Assembly: GCA_022013395.1 (NCBI GenBank)
Contig: JAKLQL010000114.1
Coordinates: 1-9,101, forward strand
Direction: 5' to 3'
DNA from: Acetobacterium sp.
GTDB taxonomy: Bacteria > Bacillota > Clostridia > Eubacteriales > Eubacteriaceae
Length of the DNA: 9,101 nt
In this document: positions 1 to 6,854 of the stretch, piece after piece
Layout of the letters: each line of letters begins with the position of its first letter
How positions within the stretch are numbered: position 1 is the stretch's first letter
Made by a program: the position numbers and the translations under genes
Notes under the pieces: model-generated
Databases searched by the model: none
What the model was told of the DNA's origin: nothing
Seen by the model: only the letters and a program-made list of their open reading frames with translations

Positions 1-149
1 ATAGATATATTATAATACATAGTGTCAGCAAAATCCATGACCGTTCATCATTATTTACAAATTGATGAAAATGAAGTTTTACAATAATTAAAAGATTAAT
101 TCTTGATTATCATGACTAATAAAAACAAATTAAAAAATAATTAAATACT

Positions 150-177
150 TTGACAAAATTAATTTAAATGTTACAAT
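150..177 (+). promoter_or_regulatory. Candidate sigma-A promoter for the his operon
   Basis: A perfect -35 box TTGACA lies at 150-155. It is followed, after a 16-bp spacer, by TACAAT at 172-177. The TG at 169-170, one base before the -10 box, makes it an extended -10 (TGTTACAAT). The predicted transcription start is near 184, about 53 nt before the hisZ ATG. The surrounding DNA is very AT-rich, as is common at Clostridia promoters. This is called by inspection only. Confidence 0.75.
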
Positions 178-186
178 AGACTTATC

Positions 187-212
187 ACTTCATCAAGTTA
201 CAGTAATGAAGT
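187..212 (+). promoter_or_regulatory. Inverted repeat at the predicted transcript 5' end (possible operator or 5' hairpin)
   Basis: ACTTCAT (187-193) and ATGAAGT (206-212) are perfect 7-bp inverted repeats separated by 12 nt, just downstream of the predicted transcription start. In DNA this could be a repressor site overlapping the initially transcribed region. In RNA it would be a 5' hairpin ahead of the hisZ ribosome binding site. A related motif occurs at 44-77. No specific regulator can be assigned. Confidence 0.4.
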
Positions 213-236
213 ATTCGTTTGAACAAGGAGGTTCAC

Positions 237-1493
237 ATGCTTTTCAACTATACCATTGACGGCTTTGAAAATATCCAGCATCAGGATTATTTTGCTTTAC
301 AGCAAATTAATGATAAATTGATGTCCCTTTACCGATCTCATGGCTACCATCAGATCTCCACCCCGACCTTTGAAACCTATGATCTTTACGTGAATGAGGA
401 TTCTATCCCCAGTGACGATCTTTTTAAGCTGGTGAATCATCAGGGTAAGGTGCTGGTACTAAAACCGGATGCAACCCTACCAGTGACCCGGATGGCGGCA
501 ATGAATCATCCCAATGCCGATGACATTATCAAGTTCTCATATGAAACTAATATCTATCGCAATTTCTCTTCACCAGAAATTATCAAAAAAGAGATCACCC
601 AAATTGGGATTGAATATTTTGGCAATGACAGCCCGGAATGCGACGGTGAAGTCATCGCCCTGGCGATCCGCTCGCTTTTGGAAAACGGCATCGAGGATGT
701 TCATATCGACCTGGGTCATGTCGGCTTTATCAATTTTCTTTTTGACGACCTGGCCTTTAGTACCAAAGAAAAAACGACCTTATTTAAATACATTGAAAAT
801 AAAAATATCGGCGACATCGCCGACTATCTGGAGAAACTGGCTCTGCCTGAAGACAAAAAAGCGATTATTCTCAAGCTGCCACTGCTTTATGGTGAGCCCA
901 AAGCGGTTGCCAAAGAAATGGCGGCCCTCTGCATTAACGATAAGATGCGCCAAGTGGTCGAGAAAATTTCCGAGATTTATGCCCATCTGGAAGTCATCGG
1001 GCTGTCCCAATATGTGAGCTTTGATCTGGGCTTCACCAACCAGATGAACTATTACAGCGATATCAACTTTAAGGGCTATATCAATAGTTGTGGTGAACCG
1101 GTGATCAGCGGCGGGCGATATAATCATCTCTCCGAAAAATTTGGGATTCCCCGACCAGCCTGTGGTTTTGCCATCGACCTGCTCAAAGTCATTGATTATA
1201 TGGAACAGCACCAGTTGCTTCCTTTTGATAATGAAACGGTTCACGTGATTCTTTATGACACCACCGATAAACTTGCCGCTTACAAGCTGGCCGATGAATT
1301 ACAGCAAGGGGGAAAAATTGCCGAGGTCTTAATCGTCAAAACGACCGTGGCCGACCAGGTGAAAAACCTCCATCAAAACCCCTTATATAAAAATGCCAGC
1401 ATTTATTATCTGAGCAATGAAAAACTGTCATTGGAAAAGAATAATGAATTTCTTTTTATTGACAAGATCCCAACCGAAAGCGAGGTGGAATAG
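237..1493 (+). CDS. hisZ: ATP phosphoribosyltransferase regulatory subunit HisZ
   Basis: HisZ is a catalytically inactive paralogue of histidyl-tRNA synthetase. It joins short-form HisG in the cytoplasm to make active, histidine-inhibited ATP phosphoribosyltransferase. The 418-residue protein shows the class II synthetase-like core: LKPDATLPVTR at about 75-85, EITQIGIEYFG at about 119-129, YYSDINFKGYI at about 272-282 where true HisRS has its histidine-binding motif, and a motif-3-like SGGRYNHL...GFAIDL at about 291-314. Residues after about 330 look like a degenerate anticodon-binding-type tail. The ATG at 237 is chosen because AAGGAGG (225-231) sits 5 nt upstream. An in-frame TTG at 219 would place the initiator ahead of that site. 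The stop codon directly abuts the hisG ATG. The adjacent short hisG strongly supports HisZ over HisS. Confidence 0.95.
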   Translation: MLFNYTIDGFENIQHQDYFALQQINDKLMSLYRSHGYHQISTPTFETYDLYVNEDSIPSDDLFKLVNHQGKVLVLKPDATLPVTRMAAMNHPNADDIIKFSYETNIYRNFSSPEIIKKEITQIGIEYFGNDSPECDGEVIALAIRSLLENGIEDVHIDLGHVGFINFLFDDLAFSTKEKTTLFKYIENKNIGDIADYLEKLALPEDKKAIILKLPLLYGEPKAVAKEMAALCINDKMRQVVEKISEIYAHLEVIGLSQYVSFDLGFTNQMNYYSDINFKGYINSCGEPVISGGRYNHLSEKFGIPRPACGFAIDLLKVIDYMEQHQLLPFDNETVHVILYDTTDKLAAYKLADELQQGGKIAEVLIVKTTVADQVKNLHQNPLYKNASIYYLSNEKLSLEKNNEFLFIDKIPTESEVE

Positions 1494-2114
1494 ATGGTAA
1501 TTCGTTTTGCCCTGGCCAAAGGCCGGGTGGCTAAAAAAGCTATTGAACTGTTAATTGATCTGGGTTATGTCTTCGAGGATTATTCGGAAAAAAGCCGGAA
1601 GCTGATTTTTACCGATACCACCGGCACCATCGAATTCTTTCTGGTTAAATCGCCTGATGTTCCCACTTATGTCGAAAAAGGAGCCGCCGATATCGGCATC
1701 GTCGGCAAAGATGTGCTACTGGAGCACCCGGCTCAGGTTTATGAAATGTTGAATTTAAACATCGGCAAATGCAAGATGTGTGTGGCGGGTTTTGAAAACC
1801 GCCCCATCCCCTACGGCAAGAAAATGGTGGTTGGCACCAAATATCCGGTCATCGCCAAGGACTATTTTCACACTAAAAACCAATTGGTTGACATTATTAA
1901 AATCAACGGTTCGGTGGAGCTGGCGCCGCTGATCGGGTTGGCTGACTGTATCGTCGATATCGTCGAAAGCGGCAGTACCCTTAAAGAAAACGGCCTGTCG
2001 GTGCTGGAAGAAATCTGTGAGATCAGCTCCCGACTGATTGTGAATCAGGTTAGCCTGAAAACCAAACGGGAAATGATCGACCCGATTATCAAGGCCTTCG
2101 AAAACCAACTGTAG
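1494..2114 (+). CDS. hisG: ATP phosphoribosyltransferase catalytic subunit HisG, short form
   Basis: HisG catalyses the first and committed step of histidine synthesis, joining ATP and PRPP to give phosphoribosyl-ATP. At 206 residues it is the short form, lacking the C-terminal allosteric domain of the roughly 290-300-residue form, so it should depend on HisZ. Visible family motifs are the N-terminal FALAKGRV (5-12), the DVPTYVEKGAADIGIVGKD block (55-73), and the PRPP-binding loop DIVESGSTLKENGL (155-168). The ATG follows the hisZ stop with no gap, and GAGGTGG (1482-1488, inside hisZ) is the ribosome binding site 5 nt upstream, so the two subunits are probably translationally coupled. It is followed by a 204-bp non-coding gap, unusual inside a his operon. 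Confidence 0.97.
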   Translation: MVIRFALAKGRVAKKAIELLIDLGYVFEDYSEKSRKLIFTDTTGTIEFFLVKSPDVPTYVEKGAADIGIVGKDVLLEHPAQVYEMLNLNIGKCKMCVAGFENRPIPYGKKMVVGTKYPVIAKDYFHTKNQLVDIIKINGSVELAPLIGLADCIVDIVESGSTLKENGLSVLEEICEISSRLIVNQVSLKTKREMIDPIIKAFENQL

Positions 2115-2318
2115 GTTTAGTAGGGTATCGACGAAAGCTGGTACCGACCAATTGTTAACCTGTTGAATACGCACAATTCGTACAGTTGCAATACAGTTTC
2201 GATATAGTATTACTTCAATCAAGCAACTGTTCGCCTTGAGGCACACAACATGATATAACAATTGTCGGTACGGTTCGAAGTATTACAATTTGTTATTTAT
2301 AACGTAGAGAGGAATAAC
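2115..2318. repeat. Intergenic element with nested inverted repeats between hisG and hisD
   Basis: No gene is visible in this 204-bp gap. The outer arms are 2141-2157 (GTACCGACCAATTGTTA) and 2256-2271 (TAACAATTGTCGGTAC), complementary over 16 bp with one bulged base. Inside them lie ACAGTTGC (2182-2189) with GCAACTGT (2223-2230), perfect over 8 bp, and inside those AATAC (2190-2194) with GTATT (2207-2211). Small side hairpins are GAAT/ATTC (2165-2179) and GCCT/AGGC (2233-2242). The arrangement could fold as one long branched structure in DNA or RNA. It shares CAGTTTCG and CTGTTCGCCT with the gap after hisB. It could be a degenerate MITE or REP-like element, or a structured leader for hisD. 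The inverted repeats are certain; the function is unknown. Confidence 0.7.
2262..2289 (+). promoter_or_regulatory. Possible internal promoter for hisD
   Basis: TTGTCG (2262-2267) and TACAAT (2284-2289) are separated by 16 bp. The -35-like box lies within the right arm of the large inverted repeat. A start near 2296 would give a leader of about 23 nt carrying the hisD ribosome binding site. The -35 match is only partial, so this is tentative. Confidence 0.3.
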
Positions 2319-3599
2319 ATGAAAACTATCAAATATAAAAAAACTATGGATCTTGACACCATTTTAAAACGCAACGATGACGAGCGGGAAGATATTCGAA
2401 ACGCGGTGCTGGAAATTATCAAAGGGGTCAGAAAAGAAGGGAATGCAGCTCTGTTGTATTATACCCAGGCGCTGGATCACTGTGTGCTGACCCACCTGCA
2501 GGTTACCGAAGCAGAAATCGACGAAGCCTTTGTAACGGTTCCGAGCGAACTGCTGGCGATTATCCGGGAAGCGGCCCAGAATATCCGGGACTTCCACGAA
2601 AAACAGCTGGAAACCACCTGGACCTATGCGCCCAAACCCGGGGTGATCCTCGGTCAGCACATTACCCCGATTGAACGGGTGGGACTTTATGTCCCCGGTG
2701 GAAAAGCCACCTACCCGTCGACGGTACTAATGGATGCAATTCCGGCTTTGGTTGCTGGGGTTCAATCACTGGTAATGGTTACGCCGCCGGGACGAGACGG
2801 AAAAATTAATCCGACAATTTTAGCCGCTGCCAAAATTGCCGGCGTTCACGAAATTTATAAAATCGGTGGAGCCCAGGCCATTGCTGCCCTGGCCTATGGC
2901 ACCGAAACCATTAAACCGGTTAATAAAATTGTCGGTCCCGGTAATATTTATGTGGCTACTGCTAAAAAAGAAGTCTTTGGCAAGGTCGACATTGACATGA
3001 TTGCCGGCCCCAGTGAGGTACTGATCATTGCCGATGAAAATGCCAATCCGGTTTACGCCGCTGCTGATTTGCTGTCCCAGGCCGAGCATGATGAACTGGC
3101 GATGCCGATTCTAGTGACCACTTCGGAAGAGCTGGGCAACCAGGTCATCGAAGAAGTCTACCGCCAGATTAGCGAAGATTTAAACCGTAAAGAAATCGCT
3201 AAAAAATCGGTGGATGATTTTGGGTTTGTCTTTATCGTTAAGGATCTGGACGAAGCCTTTGAGCTGTCCAATCAGATTGCCCCAGAGCATCTGGAACTGT
3301 TGATTGCACACCCGATGGACTCCCTGGAAAAAGTAAAAAATGCTGGTGCCATTTTTATGGGCGCCTACACCCCGGAACCCCTGGGTGATTATTTTGCTGG
3401 TCCCAACCACACTCTCCCCACCTCGGGTACTGCCAAATTCTCGTCACCATTGGGCGTTTATGATTATCTTAAAAAGTCCAGCATTCTTTCCTATGATCAG
3501 GCCGCGCTGGGTGATGTCTATACCAAAATTGCGGCCTTCGCCCGGTCGGAAGGGCTGGATGCCCACGCTAAAGCAGTTGAAAGGCGGTTTGAAAACTAA
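2319..3599 (+). CDS. hisD: Histidinol dehydrogenase HisD
   Basis: HisD is the last enzyme of the pathway, a zinc-dependent dehydrogenase oxidising L-histidinol through the aldehyde to L-histidine with two NAD+. The 426-residue product is normal length and all signature residues are visible. Putative zinc ligands are Gln254 and His257 (in SQAEHDE), Asp357 (LGDYFAGPNHTLPT) and His416 (GLDAHAK). The catalytic Glu323-His324 pair lies in APEHLEL. Glycine-rich segments include VGLYVPGG (121-128), KIGGAQAIAALAYG (181-194) and KIVGPGNIYVATAKK (203-217). The ATG at 2319 is chosen because AGAGAGGA (2306-2313) lies just upstream; the frame is open to a TTG at 2262, but that extension is part of the non-coding repeat. 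The stop overlaps the hisC start by one base. Confidence 0.98.
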   Translation: MKTIKYKKTMDLDTILKRNDDEREDIRNAVLEIIKGVRKEGNAALLYYTQALDHCVLTHLQVTEAEIDEAFVTVPSELLAIIREAAQNIRDFHEKQLETTWTYAPKPGVILGQHITPIERVGLYVPGGKATYPSTVLMDAIPALVAGVQSLVMVTPPGRDGKINPTILAAAKIAGVHEIYKIGGAQAIAALAYGTETIKPVNKIVGPGNIYVATAKKEVFGKVDIDMIAGPSEVLIIADENANPVYAAADLLSQAEHDELAMPILVTTSEELGNQVIEEVYRQISEDLNRKEIAKKSVDDFGFVFIVKDLDEAFELSNQIAPEHLELLIAHPMDSLEKVKNAGAIFMGAYTPEPLGDYFAGPNHTLPTSGTAKFSSPLGVYDYLKKSSILSYDQAALGDVYTKIAAFARSEGLDAHAKAVERRFEN

Positions 3600-4663
3600 T
3601 GGAAAAATTGGTTCGAAAAAATATTGAAAGTCTGGTTGCCTATAAGGTTGACGCCCCTCAATATGATATTGTGGTCAATGCCAACGAGAGTCCTTTTGAC
3701 TTCCCGATGCAGTTAAAACGAAAATTTTGCGACGACATCTGCAACACCGATTTAAACCGCTACCCGGAAGCCTGCTTCCCTGAATTACTGGATGAACTTA
3801 CCGATTATACCGGGGTTCCCCAGAACGGCATTATCTGCGGTTCCGGTTCTGACGAACTGATCGCGATGATCAATCAGGCCTTTGTGGATCCCGGTGATGT
3901 GGTGGTTTCCCATACCCCATCCTTTGCCATGTATGACATCTGGGCGACTATTTCTAATGCCAAACATATCATGGTGGAAGATTTGCCAGGACATATTCCT
4001 GATGTGGATGGTTTGATTGCGGCTGCCTGTGACAATCAGGCTAAGATTCTCTATATCTGTAATCCCAACAACCCCACCGGTTATATCTTTGACAAGGATG
4101 ACATCATTAAAATGCTGGATGCGGTGCCTTCCCTGGTGGTTTTAGATGAAGCTTATATTGAATTTTTCGGTGAATCCAACGTCGATCTGCTGGCAAAATA
4201 TCCTCGGCTGTTAATCCTGCGGACGTTATCTAAAGCCTTTGGTCTGGCTGGTATCCGCTGCGGTTATGCCCTCGGCAATCAGGATGTCATCGATATTCTT
4301 TATAAGGTAAAAGGTCCCTACAACCTCAACGTACTGACTCAGAAGCTGGCGGTGATCGCCCTAAAAAACCGGACTGAAATATTACGCAATCTGGAAACCT
4401 TAAAAGCTGAGCGGCTCAAGACCATGGCGGTGCTTGAAGGCTTGCCAGGAATTACTGTTTTCCCTTCCGGTTCCAACTTCATTTATTTTGAAACCACTAA
4501 AGCCGAAGCCATTTTTGAGGGTCTGCTGAAAAAAAATATATTAATCAAACGCTTTGCCGAATCCCAGTCTAATCCCGGCAGCATTCGGTTTTCGATGGGA
4601 AAACCCCAGGAAAATCAAAAGATTCTGGAAATTATCAAGGAGGTCGTGTACAATGAAGCGTAG
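3599..4663 (+). CDS. hisC: Histidinol-phosphate aminotransferase HisC
   Basis: HisC is a PLP-dependent, fold-type I aminotransferase converting imidazole acetol phosphate and glutamate to histidinol phosphate. The 354-residue protein starts with the typical NANESPFD segment (27-34). It shows CNPNNPTG (154-161), the PLP-ring aspartate in VLDEAY (Asp183), the Schiff-base lysine Lys212 in RTLSKAFGLAGIRCGY with Arg220 of the phosphate site, and a C-terminal SIRFSMGKPQEN carrying the likely substrate-carboxylate arginine. HisC-family enzymes can also act on aromatic amino acids, but the position inside the his cluster fixes the main role. The ATG overlaps the hisD stop (TAATG), and AAAGGCGG lies about 11 nt upstream. 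The 3' end overlaps hisB by 11 nt. Confidence 0.97.
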   Translation: MEKLVRKNIESLVAYKVDAPQYDIVVNANESPFDFPMQLKRKFCDDICNTDLNRYPEACFPELLDELTDYTGVPQNGIICGSGSDELIAMINQAFVDPGDVVVSHTPSFAMYDIWATISNAKHIMVEDLPGHIPDVDGLIAAACDNQAKILYICNPNNPTGYIFDKDDIIKMLDAVPSLVVLDEAYIEFFGESNVDLLAKYPRLLILRTLSKAFGLAGIRCGYALGNQDVIDILYKVKGPYNLNVLTQKLAVIALKNRTEILRNLETLKAERLKTMAVLEGLPGITVFPSGSNFIYFETTKAEAIFEGLLKKNILIKRFAESQSNPGSIRFSMGKPQENQKILEIIKEVVYNEA

Positions 4664-5240
4664 CACTACATTAAATCGCAGTACCAGCGAAACCACCATT
4701 GCCCTGACTCTGAATCTTGACGGCACTGGACTTGCTGATATTAACACCGGAGTGGGCTTTTTTGACCACATGCTGACCCTCTTTACCAAACATGGCAAAT
4801 TTGATCTGACCATCGCGGCCACCGGCGACGAAGCCGACAATCACCACGCCATTGAAGACATCGGCATTCTGCTGGGTAAGGCTTTCTATGAAGCCCTGGG
4901 CGACAAGGCCGGGATCAATCGCTATGCCTTTGCGTTTACGCCAATGGACGAAGCCCTGTGCCGCACCTGTGTGGATATCAGCGGCCGCAGCTTTCTGGTC
5001 TTTGATGTACCCCTGACCCGGGAATTCATCGGCGACTTTGAAACCGAAATGCTGGAAGAATTTTTCGTGGCCTTTACCCACAACAGCAAAATGACCCTTC
5101 ACGTGGCATCGCTTTACGGCACCAACAATCACCATATTGTCGAAGGGATTTTTAAATCCCTGGGCCGCACCTTAAAAAGTGCCTGCGCCATCGAAGCCGG
5201 CAACACCGAAATCCCTTCTACCAAAGGAATTATTGAATAG
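4653..5240 (+). CDS. hisB: Imidazoleglycerol-phosphate dehydratase HisB (monofunctional)
   Basis: HisB is a manganese enzyme dehydrating imidazole glycerol phosphate to imidazole acetol phosphate. The 195-residue protein is the single-domain dehydratase, without the N-terminal HAD phosphatase domain of the enterobacterial bifunctional HisB. The metal and substrate motifs of both half-repeats are present: GFFDHML (35-41, His39), His47, DNHHAIED (62-69), PMDEAL (97-102), LHVASLYGTNNHHIVE (149-164) and the terminal PSTKGI (188-193). The ATG at 4653 lies 9 nt after AAGGAGG (4637-4643) and overlaps the end of hisC by 11 nt. The same frame is open upstream to 4554, but that extension only reads the hisC 3' end out of frame. 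Downstream is a 286-bp gap with a hairpin-rich element rather than hisH directly. Confidence 0.98.
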   Translation: MKRSTTLNRSTSETTIALTLNLDGTGLADINTGVGFFDHMLTLFTKHGKFDLTIAATGDEADNHHAIEDIGILLGKAFYEALGDKAGINRYAFAFTPMDEALCRTCVDISGRSFLVFDVPLTREFIGDFETEMLEEFFVAFTHNSKMTLHVASLYGTNNHHIVEGIFKSLGRTLKSACAIEAGNTEIPSTKGIIE

Positions 5241-5259
5241 CAATTACGAAATGACGTGA

Positions 5260-5457
5260 GCTTTGTATCCAGTTTCGCACGAAACAATTTTTACACTGTA
5301 CGTCGGACAGGCTAACGCCTGTTCGCCTACACGTTACAAAATCATTTTCGCGATGGTAACGAGCCAATCACAAGCTTGCTTGTAGTTGGCGACTGCCCGC
5401 GAACGAGAAGAAATTCACTTAGCGATTTCTTCTCGTTGTGGAAACTGAACCCAAAGC
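5260..5457. repeat. Hairpin-rich intergenic element with terminal inverted repeats (MITE-like or structured RNA)
   Basis: This 198-bp element fills most of the hisB-hisH gap (5241-5526). Imperfect terminal inverted repeats are 5260-5280 and 5438-5457; the arms share GCTTTG, CAGTTTC and CAC. Between them are, in order: GTTTCG/CGAAAC (5272-5285, overlapping the left arm), ACAGGC/GCCTGT with a TAAC loop (5307-5322), CGTTAC/GTAACG (5332-5361), GCCAAtcACAAGC/GCTTGTagTTGGC (5363-5390), and a perfect 13-bp stem AACGAGAAGAAAT/ATTTCTTCTCGTT with a 10-nt loop (5402-5437). A closing stem around several hairpins would give a multibranched fold. There is no reading frame of note and no T-run after the strong hairpin, so it is not an intrinsic terminator. 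The repeats are seen directly; whether it is mobile or acts as RNA is inference. Confidence 0.75.
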
Positions 5458-5466
5458 GCTATCTGT

Positions 5467-5495
5467 TTGATGCTTATTCTTTTTGCAATTATCTA
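5467..5495 (+). promoter_or_regulatory. Weak promoter-like sequence ahead of hisH
   Basis: TTGATG (5467-5472) and TATCTA (5490-5495) are 17 bp apart in an AT-rich stretch after the hairpin element. A start near 5502 would still include the hisH ribosome binding site (5514-5519). Both boxes are imperfect, so this is a low-confidence candidate for independent expression of the hisHAF-IE block. Confidence 0.2.
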
Positions 5496-5526
5496 ATTGA
5501 TTAATAAAATAACAGGAGGACAACCC

Positions 5527-6135
5527 TTGATCGCAATTGTCGACTACGATGTCGGAAACTTAAAAAATGTTTATACGGCCCTGGGTGACGTGGGTCTGGA
5601 AGGAACCATCACCCGGGATAAAAAAGTCCTGGATGCGGCCGATGCCATCATCCTGCCAGGCGTTGGCGCCTTTTCGGATGCCATGGACAACCTTAGAAAA
5701 TTTGATCTGATTGATGCCTTAAATGCCAACGTTCAAAAGGGCAAAATCCTGATGGGGATCTGCCTGGGAATGCAGTTGCTGTTTGATAAAAGCTATGAAG
5801 ATGGCGAATTCGCCGGTCTCTCTTATATTCCCGGCGAAATTGTTAAATTTGATGCGCCGGGGATCAAAATTCCCCATATGGGCTGGAACAACCTGATCAT
5901 CAACCGGGAAAGCCCGCTGGTAAAAAACATTGGCACTAAGGATTATGTCTATTTTGTCCATTCCTACTATGCCAAACCGGAACATTTTGACGATGTCGTG
6001 GCCTATGCCGAATACAGCGTCAAGGTGCCGGGCATCGTCCAGAAAGACAATGTCATCGGGATGCAGTTTCACCCCGAAAAAAGCTCTACCGTCGGGCTGC
6101 AATTACTAAAAAACTTTAAGGAGATGATATCATGA
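5527..6135 (+). CDS. hisH: Imidazole glycerol phosphate synthase, glutamine amidotransferase subunit HisH
   Basis: HisH is a class I glutamine amidotransferase that hydrolyses glutamine and channels ammonia to HisF. The 202-residue protein contains the catalytic triad: Cys79 in GICLGMQLLF, and His182 and Glu184 in MQFHPEKSS. Also present are the oxyanion-region LPGVGAF (43-49), PHMGWN (116-121) and YFVHSYY (142-148). The start is a TTG at 5527, 7 nt after AGGAGG (5514-5519). It gives the standard N-terminus IAIVDYDVGN, and no ATG in this frame could do so. Another in-frame TTG at 5497 precedes the ribosome binding site and is rejected. Unlike its neighbours, hisH is not coupled to the preceding gene because the hairpin element intervenes. 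The 3' end overlaps hisA by 4 nt (ATGA). Confidence 0.97.
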   Translation: MIAIVDYDVGNLKNVYTALGDVGLEGTITRDKKVLDAADAIILPGVGAFSDAMDNLRKFDLIDALNANVQKGKILMGICLGMQLLFDKSYEDGEFAGLSYIPGEIVKFDAPGIKIPHMGWNNLIINRESPLVKNIGTKDYVYFVHSYYAKPEHFDDVVAYAEYSVKVPGIVQKDNVIGMQFHPEKSSTVGLQLLKNFKEMIS

Positions 6136-6854
6136 TTGTATTTCCTGCCATCGATTTAAAAAACGGCAAGTGCGTCCGCTTAATGCAGGGACAGAAAGAT
6201 GCCGAAACCATTTATTTTGACAACCCGGTGGACGTCGCCTTAAAGTGGCAGTCTAAGGGCGCCCAGTATCTCCATCTGGTCGATCTGGACGGCGCCTTTG
6301 ACGGCCAGCCTAAAAATCTGGAGCTGGTTAAGGAGATCGTGTCTGCCCTGGATATCCCGGTGGAACTGGGGGGCGGAATCCGCACCCTAGAAATCGCCAA
6401 GGACTACATCGACAGCGGCGTATCCCGAATTATTATCGGTACCCAGGCGGTTAAAGATTTCGGCTTTATCGTCAAACTCCTGGATCTTTACGATGACAAG
6501 GTCTGTGTTTCCATCGATGCCAAAAATGGACTGGTCTGTACCGAAGGCTGGGTCGAAAGCAGCAACATCGAAGCCCTGGAACTGGCCAGTAACCTGGAAA
6601 AGCTGGGTTTGTCTACTTTGGTGTACACCGATATTTCCAAGGACGGGATGATGACCGGCCCCAATTTTGAGATGCTTCAAGTACTTAACGACAACCTGAA
6701 AATGGATATCATCGCTTCCGGTGGGATCTCCAAATCAGCCGATTTGATTCGTCTTGAAGCAATGGGGATGTATGGAGCTATCACCGGCAAAGCCCTCTAT
6801 GAAGGCGCCATCGATCTGGAAAAACTGCTGAAAGAGGAACTTAAATCATGCTGA
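6132..6854 (+). CDS. hisA: Phosphoribosylformimino-AICAR-phosphate isomerase HisA
   Basis: HisA is a (beta/alpha)8-barrel isomerase performing an Amadori rearrangement that opens the ribose of ProFAR to give PRFAR, the HisF substrate. The 240-residue length is typical. Asp8 ([13 protein letters not shown]) and Asp129 (SIDAKNG) are the expected acid and base residues, with Thr166 in [14 protein letters not shown]. The two phosphate-binding motifs are ELGGGIR (78-84) and IIASGGIS (193-200). I see no feature of the TrpF-bifunctional PriA type, which is an actinobacterial variant. The ATG at 6132 overlaps the hisH stop, and AAGGAG (6118-6123) lies 8 nt upstream. The 3' end overlaps hisF by 7 nt. 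Confidence 0.97.
   Translation: MIVFPAIDLKNGKCVRLMQGQKDAETIYFDNPVDVALKWQSKGAQYLHLVDLDGAFDGQPKNLELVKEIVSALDIPVELGGGIRTLEIAKDYIDSGVSRIIIGTQAVKDFGFIVKLLDLYDDKVCVSIDAKNGLVCTEGWVESSNIEALELASNLEKLGLSTLVYTDISKDGMMTGPNFEMLQVLNDNLKMDIIASGGISKSADLIRLEAMGMYGAITGKALYEGAIDLEKLLKEELKSC

Larger units (their letters stand above)
1..236 (+). other. AT-rich intergenic region upstream of the his cluster
   Basis: I see no credible gene here. The only short reading frame starting with ATG (37-87, 16 codons) has no ribosome binding site. The region contains the his promoter (150-177), two inverted repeats with related arm sequences (44-69 and 187-212), and the hisZ ribosome binding site. The transcribed leader predicted from the promoter is only about 50 nt, too short for a T-box or a classical attenuator. 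Confidence 0.7.

Noticed and set aside
37..87. A 16-codon reading frame upstream of hisZ with two adjacent His codons, as a possible histidine attenuator leader peptide.
   Set aside because: There are only two His codons and no ribosome binding site. It lies upstream of the best promoter, and no terminator/antiterminator pair follows.
2130..2160. The stretch around GGTACCGACC as a T-box antiterminator ahead of hisD.
   Set aside because: The conserved T-box sequence and the specifier stem I are not recognisable, and there is no terminator with a T-run before hisD. The resemblance is limited to GGTACCG, which is part of the inverted repeat.
2262..2318. N-terminal extension of HisD from a TTG at 2262.
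   Set aside because: It would translate the repeat element. A ribosome binding site and ATG at 2319 give the normal HisD N-terminus.
4554..4652. N-terminal extension of HisB from an upstream ATG at 4554.
   Set aside because: The extra residues are the hisC 3' end read in another frame. AAGGAGG directly precedes the ATG at 4653, and the normal IGPD N-terminus starts there.
4671..5135. Long antisense reading frames, for example opposite hisB, hisH and hisZ.
   Set aside because: They mirror well-conserved his genes, have no family resemblance or good ribosome binding sites, and are expected by-products of codon bias.
5402..5437. The perfect 13-bp hairpin after hisB as a Rho-independent terminator.
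   Set aside because: It is not followed by a T-run (GTGGAAAC follows), and its stem is AT-rich toward the loop. It fits better as part of the larger element.
5240..5491. The 7-bp direct repeat GCAATTA at 5240-5246 and 5485-5491 as target-site duplication of the hairpin element.
   Set aside because: The distances to the terminal inverted repeats are unequal (13 and 27 bp), so this is probably chance in AT-rich DNA.
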